64,000 bases of DNA from NCBI RefSeq assembly GCF_002846335.1, contig NZ_PJMQ01000001.1, positions 2,294,001 through 2,358,000 on the forward strand, read 5' to 3'. Below the pieces are notes generated by a model that did no database searches, was not told the origin of the DNA, and was given only the letters and a program-made list of their open reading frames with translations. Below, piece after piece: positions 1 through 9,562 of this stretch; positions within the stretch are counted from its first letter, which is position 1; the number at the start of each line of letters is the position of its first letter. The position numbers and the translations under genes were made by a program. This stretch comes from Janthinobacterium sp. 61. Lineage in GTDB: Bacteria; Pseudomonadota; Gammaproteobacteria; Burkholderiales; Burkholderiaceae_D.

Positions 1-2187
1 TTCCAGATCCGCTTCCGCGATGCCGCTGCCCGTATCGCGCACGGCAAACGACAGCGCCGTCTGCCCATCTTCTGCCGCCTGGCACGCCAGCGACAAGATC
101 ACACTGCCCTGCTCGATGAATTTGAGCGCGTTCGACAACAAATTGAGCAGCACCTGGCGCAGCTTGGCGCCATCGAGGCGCACCAGCGGCGGCACGCCGG
201 AACGTTCGATCTGCAGCGCGATGCCCTGGTCGCTCGAGCGCATGCGCACCATCTCGAGCACCTCGTCGAGCAAACCATTCAAGTCCACGGGTCCCGTTTG
301 CAGCTGCATGCGGCCCGCTTCGATTTTCGACAATTCCAGGATATCGTTGATCAAGGTCAACAAGTGGTGGCCGGCGCGGTTGATGATGGCCAGGTTATGC
401 TTTTCTTCCTCGAACATGCTGCTCGAATCGGCCATCATCTGCGAAAAACCGATCACGGAATTCAATGGCGTGCGCAATTCGTGGCTCATGTTGGCCAGGA
501 AAACGCTTTTCGCGCGATTCGCCGATTCGGCCTCGGTGACGGCCACAGACAGGGCGGCCGTGCGCTGCTGCACCAGTTCTTCCAGGTGGTCGCGGTAGCC
601 GAGCAATTCCTGCTCGCTGTGCTTGCGCTCGGAAATGTCGACGATGCCGCTGCGTACCAGGCGCCGCCCTTCCATGGGCAATTTGACCAGCCGCACCTCG
701 CAGGGAAAAATGCTGCCGTCGGCACGCCGCACATTGCGCTCCACCAGGACAGGCTCGCCCAGCATGGCGCGGCGCAGATGCTCTTCCATCATCAGTCCCA
801 GCGGAAGGCCATCGGGCTGCTTGCCGGTATACAGGTCGAACGGCCCGCGCGCCAGCAGCGCTTCGCGCGACAGGCCCAGCATGCACTGCGCGCTGCTGTT
901 GGCGTCGACGAAGCGATCCAGGTCCAGGTCGTACACCAGGATGGCTTCCGGCGCATGCTCGACCAGGATGCGGAAGCGCTGCTCGCTCTCGCGCGCATCG
1001 CTCTCGGCGCGCCGCAGGCGCCGCCGCTGCAGCAGCAAGGCGCTCAGCAAGCCGACCATCACGATAAAGACGCCGCCCACCAGCAGCACGGCAACGCGGT
1101 GTTCATGCCACAGTTGCGGTGGCCGGTTGAGGAACAGCGTGTGCGGCGGCAGGCGGCTGATGTCGGCATCCCAGCGCTGCAGCTGTTCCCAGTCGTACAT
1201 GGGCACCGGGCGAGCGGGCTGCAGCAAGGCGCCCGGCGCCGCGGGCGCCTTGCCCGCCAGCACCGCGAGCGACATTTGCGCCACCTGCTGCGCGGCCTGT
1301 TCGATGTGCAGGATGGAGCCACCCAGGATGCCCTTGCCGACCGTCGCGTTGTACATGCCAAAGGTGGGCACATTCGCCAGCCGCGCCAGTTGCACGGAAA
1401 ACTGCACGGGCGTGGCGATGGCGCCGTCCACGTCGCGGTTGACATTGCCCGCCACCAGCACGGCATCGGAGGGCAGCCGCGCCACGGCCGCGCGCATCTG
1501 CTCCAGGGTCAGGTTGTCGAGGTAGCGCATGGCCACCTTGCCCTGCCACGCCAGCGCCGCCTGCTGCATGTTGCGCTTCAAGACCTGGTCGGCCTCGCTG
1601 GTACCGACGGCCATGACGATGGTCTTGGTGTCAGGGAACAGCGCCATGGCTTGCGCCAGTGTGCCGGGAAAATCGACATTCGCCTTTTGCTGCCAGATGG
1701 CAGCCGGGCTGCCGGCAGGCAAGGCCATGCCTGAGGTGTTAATCGCCAGCACGGGCACGTCGCGCGCCAGCGGCGCCAGGTCCGACAGCAAAAAATCGAG
1801 CGCTGGCTGCTGCATGGCGACGATCAGGTCGGCCTTGCGCCCCATTACCTCAGTGTATCTTAAAAGCAACAAATCGCGCATCTCATTGCGCAGCGCCGGG
1901 TCTCCCTGGGTATTCATGTTCAGGTGCTCGACCATGATGTCTTCGCTGGCCAGGCCCGCGGCGGCCATGGCGGCGACATAGGTGCGCGTGTACGATTCCA
2001 CGCCGGCGCGGCCATAATCGTAAGCGTTGAGGAACAGCACGCGCTGCCCCTGGTGCGGCGACGCGGCGGCGGGCGCCGATGCCGGCAAAGCGGCGCAGGG
2101 CGCGGCGACACAGAACGCCAGCAGCAATGCGCGGCAGCAACGGCGCACCGCTGCCCTGCCCTGCCCACCGCCCGGCACTTCACGCAT
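1..2187 (-). CDS. Membrane sensor histidine kinase with ABC-type substrate-binding sensor domain (3' end cut by window edge)
   Basis: Reading on the minus strand, 729 codons are open to the window edge with no stop. An Arg-rich start and hydrophobic stretch form a signal peptide. A periplasmic domain of about 320 residues follows (VLFLNAYDYG..., with an NxNRDVDGA-like segment) of the ABC_sub_bind type. One membrane helix lies at about residues 362-385, then a PAS domain at about 395-510. A HisKA dimerisation domain has the phospho-acceptor His569 in [11 protein letters not shown]. An ATPase domain follows with an N-box ([11 protein letters not shown]) and a G1 box (DTGSGIAEADL), and the window ends there. 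The G2 box and any receiver domain are outside. ATG 2187 is chosen because it precedes the signal peptide and an in-frame stop lies just upstream at 2206-2208. The ligand is unknown. Confidence 0.85.
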   Translation of the reverse strand, partial: MREVPGGGQGRAAVRRCCRALLLAFCVAAPCAALPASAPAAASPHQGQRVLFLNAYDYGRAGVESYTRTYVAAMAAAGLASEDIMVEHLNMNTQGDPALRNEMRDLLLLRYTEVMGRKADLIVAMQQPALDFLLSDLAPLARDVPVLAINTSGMALPAGSPAAIWQQKANVDFPGTLAQAMALFPDTKTIVMAVGTSEADQVLKRNMQQAALAWQGKVAMRYLDNLTLEQMRAAVARLPSDAVLVAGNVNRDVDGAIATPVQFSVQLARLANVPTFGMYNATVGKGILGGSILHIEQAAQQVAQMSLAVLAGKAPAAPGALLQPARPVPMYDWEQLQRWDADISRLPPHTLFLNRPPQLWHEHRVAVLLVGGVFIVMVGLLSALLLQRRRLRRAESDARESEQRFRILVEHAPEAILVYDLDLDRFVDANSSAQCMLGLSREALLARGPFDLYTGKQPDGLPLGLMMEEHLRRAMLGEPVLVERNVRRADGSIFPCEVRLVKLPMEGRRLVRSGIVDISERKHSEQELLGYRDHLEELVQQRTAALSVAVTEAESANRAKSVFLANMSHELRTPLNSVIGFSQMMADSSSMFEEEKHNLAIINRAGHHLLTLINDILELSKIEAGRMQLQTGPVDLNGLLDEVLEMVRMRSSDQGIALQIERSGVPPLVRLDGAKLRQVLLNLLSNALKFIEQGSVILSLACQAAEDGQTALSFAVRDTGSGIAEADLE

Positions 2188-2352
2188 CACTCGCCATGCC
2201 CATGCTCACTCCCGCCTGTCACCATGTTTCAACCATGCGCTGGCTGGTCAGCCACCGACACTTACAAAAACATGATAACGTCAACTGCAGGGGCAAGTCT
2301 ATTGCTTAGGACAATCTTTTCACGATGCACCCAATCCCAACGCCAACCATCG
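2188..2352. other. Intergenic gap between sensor kinase start and tssK stop
   Basis: This 165-bp gap must hold the promoter of the sensor kinase (minus strand) and the end of the tssK message. A TTGACG hexamer on the minus strand near 2277-2282 could be a -35 element, but no good -10 lies at the right spacing. No clear terminator hairpin or RNA gene was found. Confidence 0.4.
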
Positions 2353-3699
2353 TTACGCGGCGGTGCCGCTGATACCGAACAATTCCAGCTTCAGCCCTTT
2401 TATACCAGACGGCACATAAATCGCAATCGCCTGGGCCTTGATCATGCTGTCATAAATACTGCCCTTGTTATCGATCGAAAAGTAATACGTATTCGGGCGC
2501 ACCGGCACTTCAGCAGGAACCTGTGCCATATGCCGCAACTCAGCACCCGGAAGTGCCCGGCTCAGTAATAGTTCGATATTGTCCGGAGACGAAATTTTGA
2601 ATTGCAACGGCACCGTGGCGACCAGTTCCAGCGCAGGCATATCGGCGTTTACCGCAAGACAGAATTCGGTCTGACGGTCAATCCGCGTGGCATCGAGCAA
2701 GCCGTGATAGTGGGTGTTTTGTTGCATGTCATTGTTCAATGCAATCGGGAAGTAACGCGACAGGAGCACAGTATCGATCAGGTCGCGAATGATGCCATCG
2801 AGCTTGCCGAAACCGGGAGCAGCGTCATCGTGACGATAAGCCGGCAAGTCGTTCAATGTGTATTTTTTGGAAAATGTCATCAAGCCGCCAGCCAATGCCA
2901 TCAATTTTTCAAACAAATACACGGGATGGTGGCGCCGGTAACTGGCGCAATGACTGAGCGTGGCACCCGCCGTGCTCAACGTATTGAGCATCCAGAACGA
3001 GGAGACGTCCCCGCCATGAAATTCAACCGTATTTTTACCGGGCTGACGGTGACGGCTGTACAGCGCTTCAATTTTCGCGCCCATACGATCGATCAGCGAA
3101 TCGAGCATTTTCTGCAGCGAAGACTCGGCGCTGATGGTCAGGCAAGGCGGAATGAAGGAAGTATCGATTTCAAAGCCGCCGTTACCCGCGCGGTACAAGC
3201 GGATCACCGGGATGGCAAGGTAATCATTCAGTGGGTCCAGTTGCGACAGCAGGTGCACGCGTTTTTTCAGGTAGGCCACGTCTATGCTGACTGCCTCGCT
3301 GTACAAATCCGGGGTCTCGATATCCGCCTGGACATAGCGCGCGCCCGCAGAGCTCAAATTGCCGCCATGTGCCTGCATCCCGGGCAGCGCGGCATAAAAA
3401 GTAAAACTATGTTCACTGGAAGGTAGCTTGGACAGGTCTACAGCACTGGGCAGTACGTCGCCAAGCGGCGCTTCGAACAGTTCTCCATCCTGAAAGACGA
3501 GCGACATGGTGTCCGCCCGCAGGCTATTGTTGGCCAGTGCATCCGCATTCCAGCTGACGCCATGCACGCCCCATAAATGTGGATTAATTAATGAGGCCAG
3601 ACGCTGCAGGCGCGCTTCATGGTAGCGGTCCAGTTGCTGGAATTGCTGGGGACCGATGGCCAGGCCCTCGGACCACAGTAATTTGGATGGCAATGTCAT
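2353..3699 (-). CDS. tssK: Type VI secretion baseplate subunit TssK
   Basis: The 448-residue product has the TssK N-terminal signature (KLLWSEGLAIGPQQFQQLDRY), and its length matches the family (about 445 aa). TssK (ImpJ/VasE) trimers link the cytoplasmic baseplate, through TssF/TssG, to the TssJLM membrane complex. An upstream ATG at 3846 would add about 50 residues without family character. ATG 3699 is preferred because it puts the WSEG motif at the usual distance from the N-terminus and has GGAG six bases upstream. The gene is divergent from tssF. No tssJ, tssL or tssM follows it, so the usual tssKL partnership is absent here. Confidence 0.9.
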   Translation of the reverse strand: MTLPSKLLWSEGLAIGPQQFQQLDRYHEARLQRLASLINPHLWGVHGVSWNADALANNSLRADTMSLVFQDGELFEAPLGDVLPSAVDLSKLPSSEHSFTFYAALPGMQAHGGNLSSAGARYVQADIETPDLYSEAVSIDVAYLKKRVHLLSQLDPLNDYLAIPVIRLYRAGNGGFEIDTSFIPPCLTISAESSLQKMLDSLIDRMGAKIEALYSRHRQPGKNTVEFHGGDVSSFWMLNTLSTAGATLSHCASYRRHHPVYLFEKLMALAGGLMTFSKKYTLNDLPAYRHDDAAPGFGKLDGIIRDLIDTVLLSRYFPIALNNDMQQNTHYHGLLDATRIDRQTEFCLAVNADMPALELVATVPLQFKISSPDNIELLLSRALPGAELRHMAQVPAEVPVRPNTYYFSIDNKGSIYDSMIKAQAIAIYVPSGIKGLKLELFGISGTAA

Positions 3700-3874
3700 T
3701 GCGTTCTCCATGTTGACCGTTGGAATCTTGCTGCCTTGCCATTCTGATGTTGCCAGCTTGGACGTCCTTGATGTTGCGCAGCAACCCTGTTCAATTATTT
3801 GCGCAAACGCAATTTCCCCTTGAGCAAACGCTCGGATACTGGCCATTCCACCGCAAAGACACAGGGAAAGTGAG
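3700..3874. promoter_or_regulatory. Divergent intergenic region tssK / tssF
   Basis: This 175-bp gap separates two head-to-head baseplate genes and must contain promoters for both. I could not assign convincing -35/-10 pairs or a sigma-54 (GG-N10-GC) element by eye. Confidence 0.4.
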
Positions 3875-5680
3875 ATGGAGGACTTGCTGCCGTATTTCGA
3901 ACGCGAGCTGGTGATGCTGCGGCGGCATTGCCGTGAGTTTGCCGAACGTTATCCGAGAATCGCAGGCAAATTGCACATGTCCGGCGAGTCTTGCGAAGAT
4001 CCGCACGTCGAACACTTGATCGAATCGGTGGCCATGCTGGCGGCACGCATTTCAAAACGGCTTGATGACGACTTTCCGCAATTTACCGAAGCCTTGTTCG
4101 AAGCCCTGTTCCCACATTATCTGCGCCCCTTCCCATCGTGCACCATCGTGCACCAGTCCGCCCCGGCAGCCGGAGCGGGCGTATTGCACCTGCCGGCCGG
4201 CAGTGAAATGGACGCAACGCCTGTGCGCGGCGTGCGCTGCCGCTTCAAGACGGCCTACGACATGACGACAGGAGCATCGATACTGGAAAGCGCAGGTTTC
4301 GATGCGAAGATCAAGGCACCGCCTGGCGTACGCCTGCCAGCATCGGCCAGCTCCTCGCTGAACATCGGCATCCGGCATCTCGATGCGGCGCCCGCATCCC
4401 TGCGCGTGTTCATTGATGGTGAAGCTTCTTTTTCCGCCGCATTGCGCGATGCCTTGTTCATGCACACAGTCTGCGCTTTTGTGTCAATCGACGCGGCACA
4501 ATGGATGGCATTGCCCGCCGTGCCTTTGACGCCCGTCGGCTTCGCCGACACGGATGCCTTGATACCTTTCGGTGCCCGCTCGCAGCCGGCCTACCGCATC
4601 TTGAGCGAGTATTTTGCATACCCGGAAAAATTCAATTTCTTTGACATTGATATCGCGGCGCTGGGTGCGGCCCTGCCACCTGGTTGCCAGCGCTTTGGCC
4701 TGCATCTGTGCATGGCCGGCTTGCGGCCCGATTCCGCTTCGGCACGCATGTTGTCCAGTATTTCCAGCGCAAACTTGAGACTGGGCTGCAGTCCCGCTGT
4801 CAATCTCTTCCGCCAGGAAGGCGTGCCGATTGCCGTCACCCGGCAGAAAACCGACTATTCCGTGCTGGCACATGCTACCCATGCCCATGGTTACGAAGTC
4901 ATCACTGTCGATGCGGTGCGTTTGTTGCGCCAACGGGGAGGCGAAAGCACGCTGACCGAATTTCGCCCGCTGTACAGCCTGCGCCATGGAGAGGGTTCGG
5001 CGCAACAAGGCCATTACTGGATCATGCGGCACGACATGGCTTTGGCCATCAGAAGTCCTGGCCATGAAAAGAAAATCACATTGGTCGATAGCGACTTCAA
5101 TCCCCTGATCCATGAAAAGGCAAGCCTGTCGCTGTCGCTGACATGCAGTAACCGAGATCTTCCCCTTGCACTCAAATACGGCCAGCCGCAAGGAGACTTG
5201 CAGCCGTGTGACGGCGGACCTGCGCTGCACATGCTGCGACGTCCCAGCCAGCCACGGCGTTTTTCACCGGGCGCGGGCCTGCACTGGCGCCTGATTTCGC
5301 ATCTGGCGCTGAATCATCATGCACTGGTCCAGGAAGGCATGCCGGCGCTGCGCGAAATGCTGACGCTGTACGACTTATCCCAATCGGCCACCTCGCAACG
5401 CCAGATCAGCGGCATCGTCGCGTTGGCGCACTCGCCGACCACGACGTGGCTGCGACACAAGCGCGGCACCTCTTTGGCGCATGGCGTGGAAGTGCGCATC
5501 ACGCTTGACGAGGAAGCGTTCGTCGGCAGCGGCATGCACCTGTTTGTGCAGGTGATCGATCACTTCCTTGGGCTGTATGTGCAAATCAACAGTTTCATCG
5601 AACTGGTGGTGCTATCACTGCAAAGCGGAGAGGAGCTGATCCGATGCAAACCAAGAAGCGGACTGCAGAATCTGGTGTAG
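3875..5680 (+). CDS. tssF: Type VI secretion baseplate subunit TssF
   Basis: The 601-residue product begins with the family hallmark LLPYFERELVMLRRHCREFAERYPRIAGKL in two halves (residues 4-33). It continues with the ARISKRLDDDFPQFTEALFEALFPHYLRPFPS block, also typical of TssF (ImpG/VasA). TssF forms the baseplate wedge as a TssF2-TssG heterotrimer around the VgrG spike. The length is normal and there is no signal peptide, as expected of a cytoplasmic protein. The start has an A/G-rich ribosome site (GGGAAAGTGAG). The 3' end overlaps tssG by 37 bp, so the two are translationally coupled. Confidence 0.93.
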   Translation: MEDLLPYFERELVMLRRHCREFAERYPRIAGKLHMSGESCEDPHVEHLIESVAMLAARISKRLDDDFPQFTEALFEALFPHYLRPFPSCTIVHQSAPAAGAGVLHLPAGSEMDATPVRGVRCRFKTAYDMTTGASILESAGFDAKIKAPPGVRLPASASSSLNIGIRHLDAAPASLRVFIDGEASFSAALRDALFMHTVCAFVSIDAAQWMALPAVPLTPVGFADTDALIPFGARSQPAYRILSEYFAYPEKFNFFDIDIAALGAALPPGCQRFGLHLCMAGLRPDSASARMLSSISSANLRLGCSPAVNLFRQEGVPIAVTRQKTDYSVLAHATHAHGYEVITVDAVRLLRQRGGESTLTEFRPLYSLRHGEGSAQQGHYWIMRHDMALAIRSPGHEKKITLVDSDFNPLIHEKASLSLSLTCSNRDLPLALKYGQPQGDLQPCDGGPALHMLRRPSQPRRFSPGAGLHWRLISHLALNHHALVQEGMPALREMLTLYDLSQSATSQRQISGIVALAHSPTTTWLRHKRGTSLAHGVEVRITLDEEAFVGSGMHLFVQVIDHFLGLYVQINSFIELVVLSLQSGEELIRCKPRSGLQNLV

Positions 5681-6669
5681 TCCGACACTTGCTAGCCGAG
5701 CCGTACCGTTACCAGTTCGTGCAGGCGGTACGTATTCTGCTGTGCTGGCTACGTAGTCAGCATGTGTCACAGGCGCAAGCCTTCAGCCAGGTGTTGCGCT
5801 TCAAGAACAGCATGTCCTTGAATTTCCCCGCCAGTGAAATTGAGCACCTCTCGCTCGACGACAATGAACAACTGATATTGATACCGACGTTCATGCGTTT
5901 TCTGGGCGTCGGCGGCACCTTGCCCTTGCACCACTCAGAACGCATTGCCGCCTACCGCATGTCGAGCAAAGACGCTGGCGTCTCGGCCTTCCTCGATATC
6001 TTTTCGCACCGCATGGTCGTGCTGTATTACCAGGCGTGGGAAAAGTATCGATTGGAATCCACGCTCCAGACCCAGGCAAACGATGCCCAATTGCCCTTGT
6101 TGCTGGCACTGGCCGGCGTGCGGCGCACTGCGCTGCCGTCGAGCGCCGAACCTGAAGCCGTGACACAGGACGTCGCGGCCTGGTACGCGGGTCAGCTGCG
6201 CTGCCGCCCCGTCTCCGCGCAAGCGATTGGCCCCGTACTGGCCGAGTACTGCGGTGTGCCAGTCGTCCTGCAACAATTTGTCGGTGGCTGGGACTATCTG
6301 GGAAAAAATCGGCGCAGCCTGCTGAGCAGTGCCAACTTTACCCTGGCGCGCGGCGCAACCGTTGGCCTGCGGCTTTGGCGCCAGGACATGCGCGTATGCC
6401 TGCATATCGGCCCGCTGGATCCCGCCGGCCTGCAACGTTTCCTGCCGCGCAGCGCAGGTGCGGCGGCACTGGCAAAGATGCTCGCGCTGTTCGGCGTACC
6501 AGACTTGCAGTATGAAGTTCGGCTGATATTGAGTCCGCCATGCATTACCCCCCTGCTCCTGAGTTCCCAACTTTCAGAGAGACGACGCCTTGGCTGGACG
6601 ACGTTTCTGCAGACAGCACAAGGCAAGGCAGGCGGCGCCGAAGTGCGTTATTTGCTGCACCTGGCTTGA
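5644..6669 (+). CDS. tssG: Type VI secretion baseplate subunit TssG
   Basis: The 341-residue product matches TssG (ImpH/VasB). It has an early FVQAVRILLCW helix, the RFKNSMSLNFPASEI segment, RFLGVGGTLPLHHSE, and a C-terminal AEVRYLLHLA end. TssG bridges two TssF subunits in the baseplate wedge and contacts TssK. It overlaps tssF by 37 bp and is followed at 28 bp by the PAAR gene, which suggests one tssF-tssG-PAAR-vgrG-effector-immunity transcript. Confidence 0.9.
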   Translation: MQTKKRTAESGVVRHLLAEPYRYQFVQAVRILLCWLRSQHVSQAQAFSQVLRFKNSMSLNFPASEIEHLSLDDNEQLILIPTFMRFLGVGGTLPLHHSERIAAYRMSSKDAGVSAFLDIFSHRMVVLYYQAWEKYRLESTLQTQANDAQLPLLLALAGVRRTALPSSAEPEAVTQDVAAWYAGQLRCRPVSAQAIGPVLAEYCGVPVVLQQFVGGWDYLGKNRRSLLSSANFTLARGATVGLRLWRQDMRVCLHIGPLDPAGLQRFLPRSAGAAALAKMLALFGVPDLQYEVRLILSPPCITPLLLSSQLSERRRLGWTTFLQTAQGKAGGAEVRYLLHLA

Positions 6670-6697
6670 GCAGTCATCCCTGGAAAGCGAGGCAAAC

Positions 6698-6952
6698 ATG
6701 AAACATGCGGGACGCGGCGTCATCCGGCTAGGAGACGCAACTGATCACGGCGGGAAGGTCACCAGCGCATCGTCTGGCAGCACCGTGATGGGGAAGACGG
6801 CGGCGCTGGCAGATGACACGACCTTCTGCCCAAAGTGCAAAGGCAGCTTTCCGATCACGCCGGATGGCGCTGGCGCAAAACACATGGGCAAGGCGTACGC
6901 CTATGACGGCGATGCCACCGCCTGTGGCGCCCACCTGATCACATCCCTATAA
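6698..6952 (+). CDS. PAAR-domain spike-tip protein
   Basis: This 84-residue protein is a stand-alone PAAR domain (PF05488 type): IRLGDATDHGGKV near the N-terminus, a central CPKCKG pair of cysteines, and a final CGAHLITS. PAAR proteins cap the VgrG trimer, and conserved His/Cys bind a metal at the tip. There is no C-terminal toxin extension, so it acts as a structural tip. ATG 6698 has GAGG upstream. A longer frame from 6590 would run back into tssG and is not used. The gene lies 12 bp before vgrG. Confidence 0.9.
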   Translation: MKHAGRGVIRLGDATDHGGKVTSASSGSTVMGKTAALADDTTFCPKCKGSFPITPDGAGAKHMGKAYAYDGDATACGAHLITSL

Positions 6953-6964
6953 CGGAGGCAGGCC

Positions 6965-9562
6965 ATGCATGCAAGCATCCAGGCGGCACTGTCGGCCTTC
7001 GACCTCGCCGCGCAAGAGCGGCGCCTGCTGAAGATCGACTTCCCCCATGAAGATGGACCGGGCGGCACCATCCTGCTGGTCAATTCGCTGACCGCTAGGG
7101 AAGAGGTATCGCGCGACTTCCGTTTCGAGGCCGAATTGCTGTCCGATGACGCGCACATCGCGCTCAAGGCCATGATGGGCCGCATGGTAACCATTTCCAT
7201 GGTGCGCGACGATGGCACGCTGCGCCACTTTAACGGCTATGTGGGCGAGTTTTGCCTGCTGCGCGCCGATGGCGGCTTTGCCTGGTACCGCATGGTGCTG
7301 CAACCCTGGCTGGCCTTCGCCCGGCTGCGTCAGGACAATGTGTCCTTTCATGGCCAAAGCGTGATGCAGCTGACCGAAACAACATTTGCGCACTACGGGC
7401 AGCGCGACTGGAAAACCAGCATTCAGGGCGACGATCCACAGCTCACCTGCGCCAATCAGCACAATGAAACCGACTACAACCACCTGCACCGGCGCTGGGA
7501 AGCGCTGGGCTGGCATTACTGGTACGAGCACCGCGCCGACGGCCATACGCTTTGGCTCGCAGACAACAGCACCCTGGCGGACATGATCGCCACGCTATCG
7601 GGCGACGGCGCGATGCGCTTCCACTGCGAATCGGGTTCCATGGAAGACGATGGTCTACGACAGTGGCAAGCCGTGCGCCGGATCGGCTCCGGGCAGCTGA
7701 CCTTGGCCAGTTTCGACTATAAAAATCCGCAGCCACGGCTTGCCAGCGGCTACTCCCTGAACCGCCAGGGTGATGTATTTGCCCACGAACTGTACGAAAA
7801 CACGGGCGCCTATGGCTATAAGAATGTCGATGATGGGGAATCGCTGGCACAACGCCGCATGGAGGAAAGCGACCATCTGCGCCAGTATTTCGAGGCGGCC
7901 GGCAATCACCGTGGCGCACAGTCTGGCCTTTGTTTCCGGCTCGATGGACATTTCAGCGCCGAGGAAAAACGCTACCAGCCTGGCCAGGAGCGCCCTGACA
8001 GTATTGCCGAACGCGAATACCTGATCCTGTCAGTGCTGCATAGCGCCAGCAATAATTATCAGGTTGGCCCGAACGCCCCCTCCCACTATGTCAACAATAT
8101 GATGTGCGTGCGCCGGGACATCCGCTGGCGGCCGGGCCGTGGCTACAACAGCACGCCATGCATCGTTGCCGGCGTGCAGACGGCGCTGGTGGTCGGGCCG
8201 GCCGGAGAAGAAATCCATACCGATGCCCTGGGACGCATCCGCCTGCAATTTCACTGGGACCGCCTGGGTACATTCGATGAGCGCAGCTCGCCATGGATAC
8301 GCGTCATGATGCCGATGGCGGGCCCGCAAATGGGGCAAATCGCCTTGCCGCGCGTGGGTCAGGAAGTCGTCGTGCAATTCCAGGACGGCAATATCGACCA
8401 TCCCATCGTCATCGGCGTGGTCTACAACAGCGCCAATCCGCCTCCTTGGCAATTGCCACAGCAACGCGCCCTGTCCGGCTTGCGCAGCCGCGAACTGGGC
8501 GCCCGCAGCGCCAACCATCTCGTGCTCGACGACACCAAGGGCGCGATCCAGGCACAGCTGCGCAGTGCGCACCAGGATAGCCGGCTTTCATTGGGCAATA
8601 TCACCCGCATCGACGACAATGCTGGTCGCAAGGAAGCGCGCGGCGTTGGCTTTGAATTGGCCAGCAACTCCTGGGGTGCACTGCGCGCAGCCAAAGGCAT
8701 GCTGATCACCACCGAAACATCAACAGGAACGGAATCAGTCAAACAGCTCGACGAAACACAAGCCCGCCTGGCGCAGGCACGCCAACTGCAAGAGGGACTG
8801 GCCGGCATGGCCGTTGACGCGGGTGCGCAAGACAGCGCCGCACAACAGGGCGCCGTCGCCGTATCCATCCAGCGGCAAAACGCCGCCATCAAAGGTGCCG
8901 GCGACGATTTCCCTGAGCTGTCCGAACCACATCTGCTGCTGGCCAGCCCGGCCGGCATCGAACTGAGCACGGCCCAGTCCATCCACCTGGCCGCCAGCGA
9001 GCATGTGGCGCTCACCAGCAGCGAGCATATTTCACTCGCCAGCGGCGACAGCATGTTTGCCAGCATCGCCAAAACCTTCAGCCTGTTCGTGCACAAGGCC
9101 GGTATGAAACTGATCGCCGCCAGCGGCAAGGTATCCATCCAGGCGCACAGCGACGAGGTCGAAATCCTCGCCCAAAAAGTGCTGTCGCTGATCAGCGAAG
9201 CAGACTGGGTCAACATCAAGGGCAAGAAAGGCATACGCCTGCACGGCGCCAAGCACATGCTGGAAATCAGCGACAAGGTGCAGTTCTTCACCTCATCCCC
9301 CGTGCTCTTCAACGGCAACCTGGAAACCTTGGCGCCGAAGAGCGTGTCGCAGGAATTTAATGAACGGCCAGTAGCGCGTTTTGATCAGGCCGTTCGACTG
9401 CTGCAAGTCGATGGCACACCCGCTCCCGATATAGCTTTTGAGTTAATACGCGAAGATGGCCACAGAATCAGTGAAAAGAGTAGCAGTGGTGGACTTACCC
9501 CAGTACAGAAAGGGGACGGCATGGATAGCTACACAATACGCTACAAAGGAGAACTTCCATGA
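6965..9562 (+). CDS. vgrG: Type VI secretion spike protein VgrG (TssI) with C-terminal extension
   Basis: The 865-residue product contains the gp27/gp5-like VgrG core: an N-terminal phage_GPD/Vgr region (residues about 15-370), an OB-fold gp5 domain (RIRLQFHWDRLGTFDERSSPWIRV at about 420-445), VGQEVVVQFQDGNIDHPIVIGVVYN, and a long DUF2345-type beta-helix (about 640-790). The last 60 residues (RLLQVDGTPAPDIAFELIRED...) look like a small transthyretin-like beta domain, which in other VgrGs serves as effector docking site. Base composition shifts to AT-rich inside this tail (about 9430). The ATGA overlap with the next gene couples spike and effector. Confidence 0.93.
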   Translation: MHASIQAALSAFDLAAQERRLLKIDFPHEDGPGGTILLVNSLTAREEVSRDFRFEAELLSDDAHIALKAMMGRMVTISMVRDDGTLRHFNGYVGEFCLLRADGGFAWYRMVLQPWLAFARLRQDNVSFHGQSVMQLTETTFAHYGQRDWKTSIQGDDPQLTCANQHNETDYNHLHRRWEALGWHYWYEHRADGHTLWLADNSTLADMIATLSGDGAMRFHCESGSMEDDGLRQWQAVRRIGSGQLTLASFDYKNPQPRLASGYSLNRQGDVFAHELYENTGAYGYKNVDDGESLAQRRMEESDHLRQYFEAAGNHRGAQSGLCFRLDGHFSAEEKRYQPGQERPDSIAEREYLILSVLHSASNNYQVGPNAPSHYVNNMMCVRRDIRWRPGRGYNSTPCIVAGVQTALVVGPAGEEIHTDALGRIRLQFHWDRLGTFDERSSPWIRVMMPMAGPQMGQIALPRVGQEVVVQFQDGNIDHPIVIGVVYNSANPPPWQLPQQRALSGLRSRELGARSANHLVLDDTKGAIQAQLRSAHQDSRLSLGNITRIDDNAGRKEARGVGFELASNSWGALRAAKGMLITTETSTGTESVKQLDETQARLAQARQLQEGLAGMAVDAGAQDSAAQQGAVAVSIQRQNAAIKGAGDDFPELSEPHLLLASPAGIELSTAQSIHLAASEHVALTSSEHISLASGDSMFASIAKTFSLFVHKAGMKLIAASGKVSIQAHSDEVEILAQKVLSLISEADWVNIKGKKGIRLHGAKHMLEISDKVQFFTSSPVLFNGNLETLAPKSVSQEFNERPVARFDQAVRLLQVDGTPAPDIAFELIREDGHRISEKSSSGGLTPVQKGDGMDSYTIRYKGELP

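Noticed and set aside
298..1734. His/Gln-rich 478-codon plus-strand frame near the left edge
   Set aside because: Shadow of the sensor kinase, which reads through on the minus strand with signal peptide, PAS and HisKA motifs.
3700..3846. N-terminal extension of TssK up to ATG 3846
   Set aside because: The extra residues have no family character, while ATG 3699 has a proper ribosome site and puts the WSEG motif in place.
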